From NCBI GenBank assembly GCA_019651435.1, contig BOYI01000001.1, positions 682,001 through 746,000 on the forward strand: a stretch of 64,000 nt of DNA. Direction: 5' to 3'. Numbering within the stretch: position 1 is the first letter of the stretch; each line of letters opens with the position of its first letter. The stretch comes from Pelagibacteraceae bacterium. GTDB taxonomy: Bacteria > Pseudomonadota > Alphaproteobacteria > HIMB59. A program made the translations under genes and the position numbers. Shown one piece after another: positions 1-8,649 of this stretch. The notes under the pieces were generated by a model. That model saw only the letters and a list, made by a program, of their open reading frames with translations, searched no databases and had not been told where the DNA came from.

Positions 1-91
1 CCACCAGAGTAACCAGAATAAACACTTAATACTCCTTCTACTTTTTCATAAACTTCTTCAACCACCAAAAACAACCACCTGCTACGTACAT
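1..91 (-). CDS. msrA: Peptide methionine sulfoxide reductase MsrA, N-terminal fragment
   Basis: Read leftward from an ATG at 91, the sequence gives VAGGCFW, the MsrA active-site signature with the catalytic Cys. After a one-base slip it gives VEEVYEKVEGVLSVYSGYSGG, which fits the continuation of the family. MsrA reduces methionine-S-sulfoxide in damaged proteins using thioredoxin. The gene runs off the left edge, so only about 30 residues are visible. The frameshift lies directly after the CFW motif, near position 67. The start is uncertain because no ribosome-binding site is obvious and an in-frame stop lies a few codons upstream. Confidence 0.75.
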
Positions 92-151
92 ACTTTTATG
101 GATGCTTGCGTATTAATAGATAAAAGGAAGAAAATAATTATCAAAAATACT

Positions 152-989
152 TCATATTTGATTTATAAACTCATCTCTGAGATGAAGTGTAATCTGACCG
201 GGTTTTCCGTCTGAAATCTTATGTTTATCAACTTTAATTATGGGCATCACAAAATTAGTAGCACTGGTCATAAAGACTTCGTCAGCACTTAAAAGTGCTT
301 TGATGAAAATTTCTTTTCTTCAAATTTTAATTTTTCCTCTTCACAATACTTATAAGCTTGTGGCGTGTACATCCTTTAAGAATTCGATAATTTAAGGGGT
401 GAGTAATACATTTGTTGTTTTTTATAATCCAGATACTAGATGAATTACCTTCTGTGATATAATTTTTTTCATCATATAGAATTGCTTCATGATTTTTCTT
501 TTCTTTTGCATGATTAGCCGCCATTGAATTACCCAATAAAGAAATGCTTTTAATATCTGAGCGAAGCCATCTAATGTCAGGATAAAGAGATGTTGTCACT
601 CCTCTTTTCGCTTTGGAGTTAATCTTTTTAAAATCTTTTGGGATACTATAGATAATTATATTTGGTTTTAATCCTTTTGGGAATTTATGATCTCTTGGAT
701 GCTGATCCCCTCTTGTTATTTGAATATAAATAATTCCATTACTTAAATTATTTAATTTTTTATTTTTTTGAGATATTTTCAATTTGATTAACTTTGAGAT
801 TAATTTTTATTTTTAATTTATTTAGTGATTTTATAAGTCTGTTTAAATGTAGGTCTATATCAACAAATCTATTTTCATAGACTGCAATTACCTCGTAAAT
901 ACCATCAGAAAATTGAAACCTCTATCAGTAATACTGACTTTAGACTCCAAAATATCCTTATAATTTCCATTAATATAACAAGTTGTCAT
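152..989 (-). CDS. dat: D-amino acid aminotransferase (class IV), frameshifted
   Basis: Class IV PLP-dependent aminotransferase, most like D-alanine:2-oxoglutarate aminotransferases that supply D-glutamate or D-alanine for peptidoglycan. The largest open piece (327-782) holds IYIQITRGDQHPRDHKFP, then DIRWLRSDIKSISLLGN with the probable PLP lysine, then ITEGNSSSIWIIKN and ILKGCTRHKL. The N-terminus (MTTCYINGNYKD, then SITDRGF, SDGIYEVIAVYE) is read upstream after a slip near 910. The C-terminus (SADEVFMTSATNFVMPI, then GKPGQITLHLRDEF) is read downstream after slips near 310-345. The reassembled length of about 279 residues is normal. It diverges from the M48 gene with only 29 bases between the starts. 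Confidence 0.85.
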
Positions 990-1018
990 GTGATTATCTT
1001 TTTTAATATAATATTATC

Positions 1019-1819
1019 ATGAATCTAAAAAGACGAGATTTTATTAAACAATTTTCCTGTGCCTGTTGTGCTCCCTTCTTTTTAACTTCATGCACCGAAG
1101 TGGCTATAACTAATCGTAAGCAACTCTCTTTTGTTTCAGAGGAATCAATTAATAAACAAGCTAAACAGGCTTATAACTCCATTAAAAAAAATGAAAACAT
1201 CATTAGATCTGGTAACCAATTAGAAATGCTGAATGAAGTAGGTAAAAAAGTAACGACTTCAGTGGAGAACTACTTCAATGAAATGGGTCAATTTGAAACG
1301 CTCAAAAACTATGAATGGGAATACATTCTTATAGATGAGCCCGATACTCTTAATGCCTGGTGTATGCCAGGGGGCAAAATAGCTTTTTATACTGGCATTC
1401 TTGATATTACGGAAAATGAGGATGGAATGGCATCGGTTATGGGGCATGAGATAGCACATGCTGTTGCTAAACATAGCTTAGAGAGGGCTAGCCAATCTTT
1501 AGCCTTAAAGGTAGGAACTACTATCCTAGATATAGCGCTTGAAGGTGCTTTATCTAGCAGTTCTGCTGACGATTACCTAGTAAGCTTAGGTCTTACTCTT
1601 CCCTTCAATAGACTTCAAGAGTCTGAAGCTGATTATCTAGGATTGGCTTTTATGACTATGGCTGATTATGATAATTCAGAGTCCTATAAAATATGGGAAA
1701 GGATGCAAAATGCACAAAAAAACAACCCACCTGAGTTTATGTCTACTCACCCCTCACCTAAAAATAGAATTCAAAAATTAAAAAATTGGATACCTGAGGT
1801 TAATGCAAGATTTGGTTAA
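1019..1819 (+). CDS. M48 family zinc metalloprotease, lipoprotein
   Basis: A 266-residue peptidase of the M48 family, likely periplasmic and engaged in envelope protein quality control like BepA or LoiP. The zinc site is HEIAH at residues 143-147, and ESEAD at 201-205 carries the third ligand Glu. The N-terminus has a twin-arginine pattern (RRDFIK), a hydrophobic stretch and a lipobox-like LTSC with Cys25, so export followed by lipid attachment is expected. The C-terminal STHPSPKNRIQKL motif is typical of the family. The gene is intact and ends near a small coiled-coil gene. No TPR repeats follow the protease domain, unlike full-length BepA. Confidence 0.9.
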   Translation: MNLKRRDFIKQFSCACCAPFFLTSCTEVAITNRKQLSFVSEESINKQAKQAYNSIKKNENIIRSGNQLEMLNEVGKKVTTSVENYFNEMGQFETLKNYEWEYILIDEPDTLNAWCMPGGKIAFYTGILDITENEDGMASVMGHEIAHAVAKHSLERASQSLALKVGTTILDIALEGALSSSSADDYLVSLGLTLPFNRLQESEADYLGLAFMTMADYDNSESYKIWERMQNAQKNNPPEFMSTHPSPKNRIQKLKNWIPEVNARFG

Positions 1820-1878
1820 TTTTATAGAGGGATATTTTGTCATATTTCTTTTTGGTAGAAAATTACTAGATTCTAATT

Positions 1879-2102
1879 ATGACTAAAGTTGTAAAACTAA
1901 AAAAAGATTCAACTAATAATAAAGATAGTGAAATCAAACAGTTAAACTCAAAACTTAATAGATTAGAAAGAAAATTGATATTCTTTATGAAAGACTTGAT
2001 GGTCATATTGTAAAAATAGATAAAGTTTATGCTCGTTTAGAGGACATTTCTCAGGAATTGAAAAACTTTTATCCTTCTTTAAGTTCAAAAAATAATTACT
2101 AA
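1879..2102 (+). CDS. Small coiled-coil protein, frameshifted
   Basis: An ATG at 1879 opens a lysine-rich reading frame containing the heptad-like stretch EIKQLNSKLNRLERK. One added A in the AAAA run near 1971 continues it as IDILYERLDGHIVKIDKV and then ARLEDISQELKNF, ending at TAA 2100-2102. The corrected protein is about 74 residues, almost entirely predicted helix. I do not recognise a family. Coding is supported because the correction yields a clean coiled coil reaching a stop that meets the convergent SRAP gene. Function unknown. Confidence 0.5.
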
Positions 2103-2699
2103 TTTTTTTCGTATTTTAGACCTAATTCGAATAAATCTTCATTATTGATATCATTATAACTCTCTTTGAGCCAATCCCCTTCTCCCTTAAACCAATTTTT
2201 ACTTGGCTTTTGATTGCTATTATCTGAGGACATCTTATATGAATTTTTGACCTGATTTTGATGCCTGTCTGGTTAGAATCGAAAAGAAAATATTATTATT
2301 TAATTTTTGAAAAACTCCTAAAAAATAGGCAATAGGTCTTTCCTTAAAATAAAATTTATATTTTTGATTTTTATCATTTTCTTTCTTCCACTCAAAATAA
2401 TGATTAAAAGGTATCAAGCATTTTTGTGTATCTACGATATCTCTAGTAAAATTCTTTTCTCTTACAGTTTCAGATCTGATGTTGAATAATGTTTTACCCT
2501 TAGGTAACCAGTCAAAAATGAGTCCCCATTTGGCTATTATAAATTCATAATTATTATTTTGATTAATTATAATTGGTGCCTCTAAAGAAGGTGAAATATT
2601 ATCATTACTATATTCAAAGATGTTTGAATATTCTTTAATAGTTTCTGGTTTAAAATTTGATTTACTGCTACTTAAATCTAAAGAGTATCTTCCACACAA
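2099..2699 (-). CDS. SOS response-associated peptidase (SRAP/YedK), frameshifted C-terminus
   Basis: SRAP (HMCES/YedK) proteins crosslink through Cys2 to abasic sites in single-stranded DNA. Visible hallmarks are MCGRYSL with Cys2, AKWGLIFDWLP, FNIRSETV with the conserved Asn, and CLIPFNHYFEWKK with the catalytic Glu. The open frame stops at 2235 after 154 residues, before the catalytic His. The next frame reads IHIRCP, matching the IHxRMP motif, and a further slip leads to NQKPSKNWFKGEGDWL, ending at 2099. The joined length of about 200 residues suits the family. The alternative is that 2099-2233 (ATG at 2233) is a separate 44-residue gene, which I think is less likely. Confidence 0.82.
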
Positions 2700-2701
2700 A
2701 A

Positions 2702-3781
2702 CTAAATTTTTCTAAAATTTAAATAATTGGAGATATCAAAATCTTTATAACTGGCTCTTAAATCAAGAAAATTAAAATAACTATCTCTAATTTTTTTACC
2801 AATTGACGTATCAGCATAATTATCTAAAACGCCTGAAACATTTTTTTTAGCTTCAATTACTATATCTTGAGGCAAACTTCTAAAGTTAACATTAAGTGAT
2901 TTTAATTTTTCAATTGCGGCTACTTCTTTATACATAAAGTCTGAGAGCATTTCTTGATTTTCAGACTGACACGCATATTCAATAATACTTTTAGTGCCAT
3001 CATCAAAAGAATTCCATTTATCTAAATTCATACCTAGAGAAATAGAAACGGTAGGCTTCTTAAAATCAGGGTAATAACAATATTTAGCTACTTTATAAAA
3101 ACCAAATGCAAGATCCATAACAGGATTAGACCAGTCAGCAGCATCAATAGCCCCGCTTGATAAAGCTTGAAGGATTTCTCCACCAGGAATATTAACTGGT
3201 GTAGCGCCCATAGTTTTAAGTAAATCACCTCCCATTCCAGGACTTCTGATCTTAATTTTTGAAATATCATCAACATTATTTATTTCATCTTTAAACCAGC
3301 CAAATAAAGTTGATCCTGTATTACCTACTACGAAATGTTTTAAATTAAATTCAGATCCCAATTCATCCCAAAGTGCTTGTCCTTCACCTAAATATATCCA
3401 TGAATTGAACTCCTCAGCAGTCATTCCAAAAGGAACAGCGGCAAAAAAAGGATAAGCCTTGTTTTTACCTCCCCAATAAAATTCTGCAGAGTGGTATAAA
3501 TCAGCGGTACCAGATGAAACAGCATCAAATACTCCAAATGGAGGAACTAGTTCTCCAGCTGAATACACATTTACTTTGATTTTGTTATTTGAGAGGCTTT
3601 CTATTCTTTTGGCTAATCTATTTGCCCCTAGCCCAATTCCTGGAAAATTTTCAGGCCAAGAGGTAACCATATTTAATTCTGTCGTGGTGCTAGCGTGCAC
3701 ATTAAAACTTGAAATTGAAGCAGCACCTATTACAGGAATGGTTGCTTTTTTGATAAAACTTCTTCTATTAATTTTTTTCAT
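2702..3781 (-). CDS. TRAP transporter substrate-binding protein (DctP/TakP-like)
   Basis: A 359-residue periplasmic solute receptor of the TRAP DctP family, closest in layout to the TakP-like group that binds 2-oxo acids or other monocarboxylates. The N-terminus has a Tat-type signal (RRSFIKKATIP followed by a hydrophobic stretch). Later features are TSWPENFPG, the aromatic YHSAEFYWGGK, the IRSPGMGG loop with the substrate-anchoring Arg, and GEILQALSSGAIDAADWSNP. The gene is intact. No DctQ or DctM membrane subunit lies in the window, so the receptor is an orphan here. It diverges from the YbaK-like gene at 3810. Confidence 0.88.
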   Translation of the reverse strand: MKKINRRSFIKKATIPVIGAASISSFNVHASTTTELNMVTSWPENFPGIGLGANRLAKRIESLSNNKIKVNVYSAGELVPPFGVFDAVSSGTADLYHSAEFYWGGKNKAYPFFAAVPFGMTAEEFNSWIYLGEGQALWDELGSEFNLKHFVVGNTGSTLFGWFKDEINNVDDISKIKIRSPGMGGDLLKTMGATPVNIPGGEILQALSSGAIDAADWSNPVMDLAFGFYKVAKYCYYPDFKKPTVSISLGMNLDKWNSFDDGTKSIIEYACQSENQEMLSDFMYKEVAAIEKLKSLNVNFRSLPQDIVIEAKKNVSGVLDNYADTSIGKKIRDSYFNFLDLRASYKDFDISNYLNFRKI

Positions 3782-3809
3782 AATAAAATAATAATATTAT
3801 CTATCATAA

Positions 3810-4328
3810 ATGAAATTAGAAGCCAAAAATCTATTAGACGCACTTAGTGAAAAAGAAATTAATTATAAGCTATTTGAACATGAAGCTTTTTTTACAGTAG
3901 AGGAATCAAGTAAATTAAAGAATGATTTGGATATGCAAGGTGCTCATACTAAAAATTTGTTTCTTAGGGATAAAAAAAGGAATTTTTTCTTATTATCATG
4001 TCTAGATAATCAAGAAGTTGACCTGAAAGAAATTAAAAATGTAATTTCTTGTCAAGGGAATTTGTCCTTTGGAAGCCATGATTATCTATATGAAAAATTG
4101 GGTGTAAGACCAGGCTCAGTAAGTCCTTATGCATTAATTAATGATACTGAAAACTCAGTGACCTTTTATTTAGATAAAGAAATTATTGATTTTGAACTAT
4201 GTAACTTTCATCCATTAGACAACACAAAAACAATACAAGTTAAAACTGAAGATTTTATAAAATTTATAAAGACAATTACTAATGTTCAATTAATAGATTT
4301 AAAAACTAAAGAAATAACCAGTATCTAG
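3810..4328 (+). CDS. YbaK/ProX-type aminoacyl-tRNA deacylase
   Basis: A 172-residue member of the YbaK/EbsC/ProX superfamily, which hydrolyses mischarged tRNA in trans (ProX acts on Ala-tRNAPro). The family pattern is clear: HEAFFTVEES near the start, GAHTKNLFLRDKK, LGVRPGSVSPYALIND in the centre and HPLDNTKTIQV near the end. The GVxPGSVSP and HPLxNT motifs point to the ProX branch more than to Cys-tRNA editing YbaK, but specificity cannot be decided here. Its 3' end overlaps the convergent yajQ gene by four bases. Confidence 0.88.
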   Translation: MKLEAKNLLDALSEKEINYKLFEHEAFFTVEESSKLKNDLDMQGAHTKNLFLRDKKRNFFLLSCLDNQEVDLKEIKNVISCQGNLSFGSHDYLYEKLGVRPGSVSPYALINDTENSVTFYLDKEIIDFELCNFHPLDNTKTIQVKTEDFIKFIKTITNVQLIDLKTKEITSI

Positions 4329-4810
4329 TCTCTAAAATTTTGATATTGAAGTGGTATTCCAATATCACTTTGTTTTAATAAATCGATCATGGATTGAAGA
4401 TCGTCTCTTTTTTTGCCTGTAATACGAACCTCGTCTCCATTAATTGAAGCTTGAACTTTCATTTTTGACGATTTCACCAAATTTGTTATTTTTTTTGCAT
4501 CATCTTTGGAAATACCATTTAATATATCTACAAACTGTCTTACCCTATTTCCTGAAGCGGTTTCAGTTGATTTAACATGAATAAACTTAGGATCAACTTT
4601 TCTTCGCACTATATTGTTTTTTAAAATATCATTGAATTGATTAAGTTTTGTATTATCAGTTGTTTCTATAGTTATTGAATAATCTGTTCTTTCAATTGTA
4701 GAATTAGTATTTTTAAAATCGAAACGATTATCAACTTCTCTTTTAGTATTATTAATGGCATTATCGATTTCCTGTAAATCCGGTGATGAAACGACATCAA
4801 AAGAAGGCAT
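4325..4810 (-). CDS. YajQ family nucleotide-binding protein
   Basis: A 161-residue YajQ/UPF0234 protein with the characteristic start MPSFDVVSSPDLQEIDNAIN, the central NRFDFKNT and the end IPLQYQNFRD. YajQ proteins fold as two RNP-like domains and some bind cyclic di-GMP and act as transcription co-regulators, though the role in small-genome bacteria is not established. Length is normal and the frame is intact. It ends convergently inside the deacylase stop codon and its start lies two bases from the divergent transporter start. Confidence 0.93.
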   Translation of the reverse strand: MPSFDVVSSPDLQEIDNAINNTKREVDNRFDFKNTNSTIERTDYSITIETTDNTKLNQFNDILKNNIVRRKVDPKFIHVKSTETASGNRVRQFVDILNGISKDDAKKITNLVKSSKMKVQASINGDEVRITGKKRDDLQSMIDLLKQSDIGIPLQYQNFRD

Positions 4811-4812
4811 AA

Positions 4813-5685
4813 TTGAATTCTACAATATTTTTATTTATTGCAACACTATTATGTTGGGGCCCTACTTGGTATGTCATAAAGTTTCAACTTGGAAACGTTG
4901 ATCCAATGGTCTCAGTTTTTTATCGATTTTTTCTAGCTTCACTAATTATACTTTTAGCCTGTGTTATTAAAAAACTACCTCTAAAGTTTTCCCTTAAAGA
5001 ACATTTCTACATTGCTGTTTTAGGTATCCTTTTATTCAATGTTAATTATGTAATTTTTTATTTATCAACACAGTACCTAATTAGTGGATTTGTTGCCCTT
5101 TGTTTTTCATCAATTCTATTTATGAATGTAATTAACAATATTATTTTTCATAAAAACTTACCCAATATTAAAACAATTCTAGGAGGTGCTATTGGGACGA
5201 TGGGATTAATTTTTATCTTTTTTGATGAAATCAGTAATTTTACATTCTCTAACATGACAAGTTATGGGATATTTCTAGGAATAATCGCTACATATTTTGC
5301 CTCTTTAGGCAATTTAGTTTCTGCTCACACATCAAAAATTAATCTTCCAGTAGTACCTGTTACTGGTTATGGAATGTTATATGGCTCAATCAGTCTTTTA
5401 ATTTTTCTGCTAATCACGAAAACTCCTTTTAACTTTGAATATTCACTAAAATATAATTTGTCTTTAGTCTATTTATCAGTATTCGGCAGTGTTTTTGGAT
5501 TTAGTCTTTATCTATCTCTCATTAAGAAAATAGGATCAAATGATGCGGCTTATGTGGCAATAATTATGCCTTTAATAGCACTTCTAGTTTCTACTCTATT
5601 TGAAGAATTGATGTGGAATGTAAATTTAGTTATTGGTGCGATAATGATAATATTTGGAAATATTCTAATTCTTAAAAAGAATTAA
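4813..5685 (+). CDS. EamA/DMT-superfamily transporter
   Basis: A 290-residue inner-membrane protein with about ten hydrophobic segments arranged as two EamA repeats, each near 140 residues. The opening ATLLCWGPTWYVIKFQLG and the later FGSVFGFSLYLSLIKKIGSNDAAYV are typical of drug/metabolite transporters of the RhaT/EamA type. The substrate cannot be inferred; relatives export amino acids, metabolites or toxic compounds. The start nearly abuts the divergent yajQ start and the end overlaps the convergent MFS gene by 14 bases. Confidence 0.88.
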   Translation: MNSTIFLFIATLLCWGPTWYVIKFQLGNVDPMVSVFYRFFLASLIILLACVIKKLPLKFSLKEHFYIAVLGILLFNVNYVIFYLSTQYLISGFVALCFSSILFMNVINNIIFHKNLPNIKTILGGAIGTMGLIFIFFDEISNFTFSNMTSYGIFLGIIATYFASLGNLVSAHTSKINLPVVPVTGYGMLYGSISLLIFLLITKTPFNFEYSLKYNLSLVYLSVFGSVFGFSLYLSLIKKIGSNDAAYVAIIMPLIALLVSTLFEELMWNVNLVIGAIMIIFGNILILKKN

Positions 5686-6820
5686 GTTTTAATATTTTTT
5701 TGTTGGTAAATGCTAACCCTGAGCAAACAATAAACAAAATAGAAATAGGTAAATAAACATACTGAATGCCTAATAAATTAGCTGTATATCCTAGTATGGG
5801 AGGAGCAATAGTAAAATTACCGTATACAGCTAGTGTAATAATTGTAACACCAACTGTTTGATCCAAATCTTTAATTCTGGAAATCAAGGTATAACATATG
5901 GGCACTATTGAAGCGACACCGAAGCCTGCAATAACAAATCCTAAAATTGATATAAAGGCAAATTTGCTAATAAAAATAATCAAAGAACCTAATAGAGATA
6001 AAATTATTGATATAAAAAGAAAATTATAAATACCAAAAATAGATTTAAGTCTATCACCTGTTAGCCTACCAAAAACCATTGATCCGTTGAATGCTATTGC
6101 CGCTATACCTATGCTGAATCCTTCAGCTAAAAGATAATCTCTCATATATAGAGCTCCCCAAGAGTCAGTACCTCCTTCTAAAAAAACACATGTAGTAGAA
6201 AAAATAACTAAAATTAAAACTATTTTTGGCCATTTAAAAAATATTGCTGAGAGTTTTTGTGGAGTTGAGTTTGTATCTTTAAGTGTCAGACTTCCAAAAA
6301 AAAATAATGGGAAAATGAGAACAATAAATACTAATGAATTAATTAAGAAGCTAATTTCATATTCTAAAAATAGGCTTGTTGCAAATGATCCTCCTAAAAG
6401 CCCTATACTCCAAAATGCATGAATACCCGACATTATAGGTTTTTCATATTTTTTTTCCAATGATGTCGCTTGTAAGTTTAAAACAATTTCAATGATGCCA
6501 TATGATGATCCAAATATGAAACTTAGAACAGCCATTTGGTAAAATGATGAAACAAAAGGTATAAATACCCATAAGAAGGAAATTACAAATCCTGTAAGAA
6601 GTCCGATAAATTTAGAGGAAAAATTTTGAATTATTTTTGGTGCAATAATCATTGTAAATATTGAACCAAGTGAAAAGATTACAAACAAGTAGCTCATACC
6701 CTGGTAATCAGTTCCGATTTGATCTTTTATATCAGGTATTCTAACTGTCCATAAACCTACAAAAAAGAAATGAAAAAATAAAGCCTTACAAGCATGAATT
6801 TCATTTATTCTAATTTTCAA
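5672..6820 (-). CDS. MFS transporter (fucose-permease/YbjJ-like)
   Basis: A 382-residue, twelve-span major facilitator protein. Supporting signs are the N-terminal KALFFHFFFVGLWTVRIPDIK, the GSSYGIIEIVLN segment, and IHAFWSIGLLGGSFATSLF, which resemble the YbjJ/fucose permease branch. The second half carries FNGSMVFGRLTGDRL, an MFS loop motif. The substrate is unknown. The gene is intact and its 3' end overlaps the convergent EamA gene. The nearest neighbour on the same strand is the thioesterase 22 bases upstream. Confidence 0.85.
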   Translation of the reverse strand: MKIRINEIHACKALFFHFFFVGLWTVRIPDIKDQIGTDYQGMSYLFVIFSLGSIFTMIIAPKIIQNFSSKFIGLLTGFVISFLWVFIPFVSSFYQMAVLSFIFGSSYGIIEIVLNLQATSLEKKYEKPIMSGIHAFWSIGLLGGSFATSLFLEYEISFLINSLVFIVLIFPLFFFGSLTLKDTNSTPQKLSAIFFKWPKIVLILVIFSTTCVFLEGGTDSWGALYMRDYLLAEGFSIGIAAIAFNGSMVFGRLTGDRLKSIFGIYNFLFISIILSLLGSLIIFISKFAFISILGFVIAGFGVASIVPICYTLISRIKDLDQTVGVTIITLAVYGNFTIAPPILGYTANLLGIQYVYLPISILFIVCSGLAFTNKKILKLNSF

Positions 6821-6842
6821 AATTATTTCTTTTAAAAATTAA

Positions 6843-7280
6843 TTACCAACCACCGTCGTCTTTTTTGATTTTATCGGAAATATTATTACCTTTTTTAAAA
6901 TTTACGATTTTCCAAATACCACTACCTGATACAATTAAATTATCTTTTGAAAAAACCTGACATTTGACAAATGAGAGTGTTTTTGTTTTTTTTTCAATAA
7001 TTGGTTGTCCAATTAATTCATCACCCATAGAAGCTGAATAAGTGAAGTGTGTTGACATAGATATAGTTACACAAGGTTTATTATCAAAGCTTTTAAATGC
7101 AGCATTACCCATTACATTATCAAGAAAAGACATTAAGAAACCACCATGTGCGAAATTCCCAGAATTCAAATGAGACTTTAATACTGTCATACGATAATAA
7201 TCTTTGTCGTTTTCTCTTTTAGTCTCAAGAGAACCTAAAAGCTTTGAATATTGGGAATTTGAAATTGACTTCCAACTCAT
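6843..7280 (-). CDS. PaaI-like hotdog-fold thioesterase
   Basis: A protein of about 145 residues of the 4HBT/PaaI thioesterase family. The signature is NFAHGGFLMSFLDNVMGNAAF, matching HGGxxxxxxDxxxG with the acidic residue on the hotdog helix. ISMSTHFTYSASMGDELIGQ and KTLSFVKCQVFSKDNLI follow the family strand pattern. I choose the ATG at 7280 (MSWKSISNSQYS) because upstream in-frame codons would only be antisense to gor. The acyl-CoA substrate is unknown. It diverges from gor with 34 bases between the starts. Confidence 0.85.
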   Translation of the reverse strand: MSWKSISNSQYSKLLGSLETKRENDKDYYRMTVLKSHLNSGNFAHGGFLMSFLDNVMGNAAFKSFDNKPCVTISMSTHFTYSASMGDELIGQPIIEKKTKTLSFVKCQVFSKDNLIVSGSGIWKIVNFKKGNNISDKIKKDDGGW

Positions 7281-7314
7281 GTATGACTTTATAGACCAAT
7301 CTATCGAAAAATAA

Positions 7315-8649
7315 ATGAAATATGACCTTATTGTAATTGGTGCTGGATCAGGTGGTGTTAGAGCTGCCCGCATTGCAAGCGTCCATGGAGCAAAAGTAGC
7401 GATTGTAGAAAATAATCGTTTTGGAGGAACTTGCGTGAATGTCGGATGCGTGCCCAAAAAGCTCTATTACTATCTATCACAACTTAATAAAGATATTGAA
7501 AATTATAAGTCCTATGGATGGTCTATTCCTAAACCCTCTTTAAATTGGAAATTGTTCATGAAGAAAAAAGATCAAGAAATATCAAGACTAAATAAGATTT
7601 ATGAGGGAATACTCAATCGAAATAAAATAGATATAATTAATGGTACAGCTCAATTTCTAAGCTCTCAAAAAATTAAAGTAGGTAAAAAATCCTATCAAGC
7701 AAAAAAATTTATTATCTCAACAGGGGGAAAACCGAGAATTCCAAATATCTCAGAAAATTCAAAATTAGTTAATACAAGTGATGATATTTTTTCATTAAAA
7801 AAACTTCCTAAAAGAATGGTAATTGAAGGTGGTGGGTATATTGCAATTGAATTTGCTTTTATATTTGCGAATTTAGGGGTCAAAGTAGATTTGGTTTATC
7901 GAGGAAAACAAATCTTAAAATCGTTTGATAGTGAAATTGTAGATTTTTTAATTCAATCTACACCAAAGGGAAAGATTAAATATCACTTAGAGTCTAAAGT
8001 GCAAAAAGTAAATAAATCAAAAAATGGATTAATTGTTAATTTATCTAATAGGAAAAAGATATCTACTGATTATATTCTTTCAGCTATTGGAAGAATAGCT
8101 AATACTGAAAATTTAGGTTTAGAAAATACAAATATTCAATTAAATGAAAATAAATCTATTAAGGTGAACAGACATTTTCAAACAAATGACTCAAATATAT
8201 ATGCGGTTGGGGATGTCATTGATTATGTAAATCTAACCCCTGTTGCAATTAGACAGGGTCATTTTTTAGCTGATAAATTATTTAATAATAAAAAAACTAT
8301 AGAGTACGATTTTGCAAATATACCTACAGCTGTTTTTACTTCACCTCAAATAGGAACAGTGGGTTTGACTTTAGAAATGGCTAAAAAAAATAAAATTGAT
8401 GCCTATGAACTCACTACTAACTTTAAATCCATGAAAAAATCATTTTCAAAAACAAATAAAGATACCTTTTATAAACTCGTAATTGATAAAAAAGATAAAA
8501 CGATCATTGGCATTCATATCATTTCAGATGAAGCTGCGGAATTAATACAATTATTAGCGGTAAATGTCGTTGCAAGAAATACATTAGATGAATTTAGAAA
8601 GACTGTAGCTGTTCATCCAACATCATCTGAAGAGATTATAACTATATAA
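7315..8649 (+). CDS. gor: Glutathione-disulfide reductase
   Basis: A 444-residue class I flavoprotein disulfide reductase that regenerates glutathione with NADPH. It has the FAD loop GAGSGGVRAAR near residue 9, the redox pair in GGTCVNVGCVPKK (Cys40 and Cys45), a second dinucleotide loop in EGGGYIAIEFAFIFANLG, the YAVGDV motif, and the C-terminal HPTSSEE with the catalytic His. The spacing VNVGC and the ending identify it as glutathione reductase, not lipoamide dehydrogenase. It is first in an overlapping operon with ggt, and its TAA shares a base with the ggt ATG. Confidence 0.95.
   Translation: MKYDLIVIGAGSGGVRAARIASVHGAKVAIVENNRFGGTCVNVGCVPKKLYYYLSQLNKDIENYKSYGWSIPKPSLNWKLFMKKKDQEISRLNKIYEGILNRNKIDIINGTAQFLSSQKIKVGKKSYQAKKFIISTGGKPRIPNISENSKLVNTSDDIFSLKKLPKRMVIEGGGYIAIEFAFIFANLGVKVDLVYRGKQILKSFDSEIVDFLIQSTPKGKIKYHLESKVQKVNKSKNGLIVNLSNRKKISTDYILSAIGRIANTENLGLENTNIQLNENKSIKVNRHFQTNDSNIYAVGDVIDYVNLTPVAIRQGHFLADKLFNNKKTIEYDFANIPTAVFTSPQIGTVGLTLEMAKKNKIDAYELTTNFKSMKKSFSKTNKDTFYKLVIDKKDKTIIGIHIISDEAAELIQLLAVNVVARNTLDEFRKTVAVHPTSSEEIITI

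Noticed and set aside
2099-2233. Separate 44-residue gene
   Set aside because: With two one-base corrections it becomes the missing C-terminus of the SRAP protein, including the IHxR motif; kept as an alternative only.
7281-7457. N-terminal extension of the thioesterase
   Set aside because: These codons are antisense to the 5' end of gor; the protein starts at 7280.
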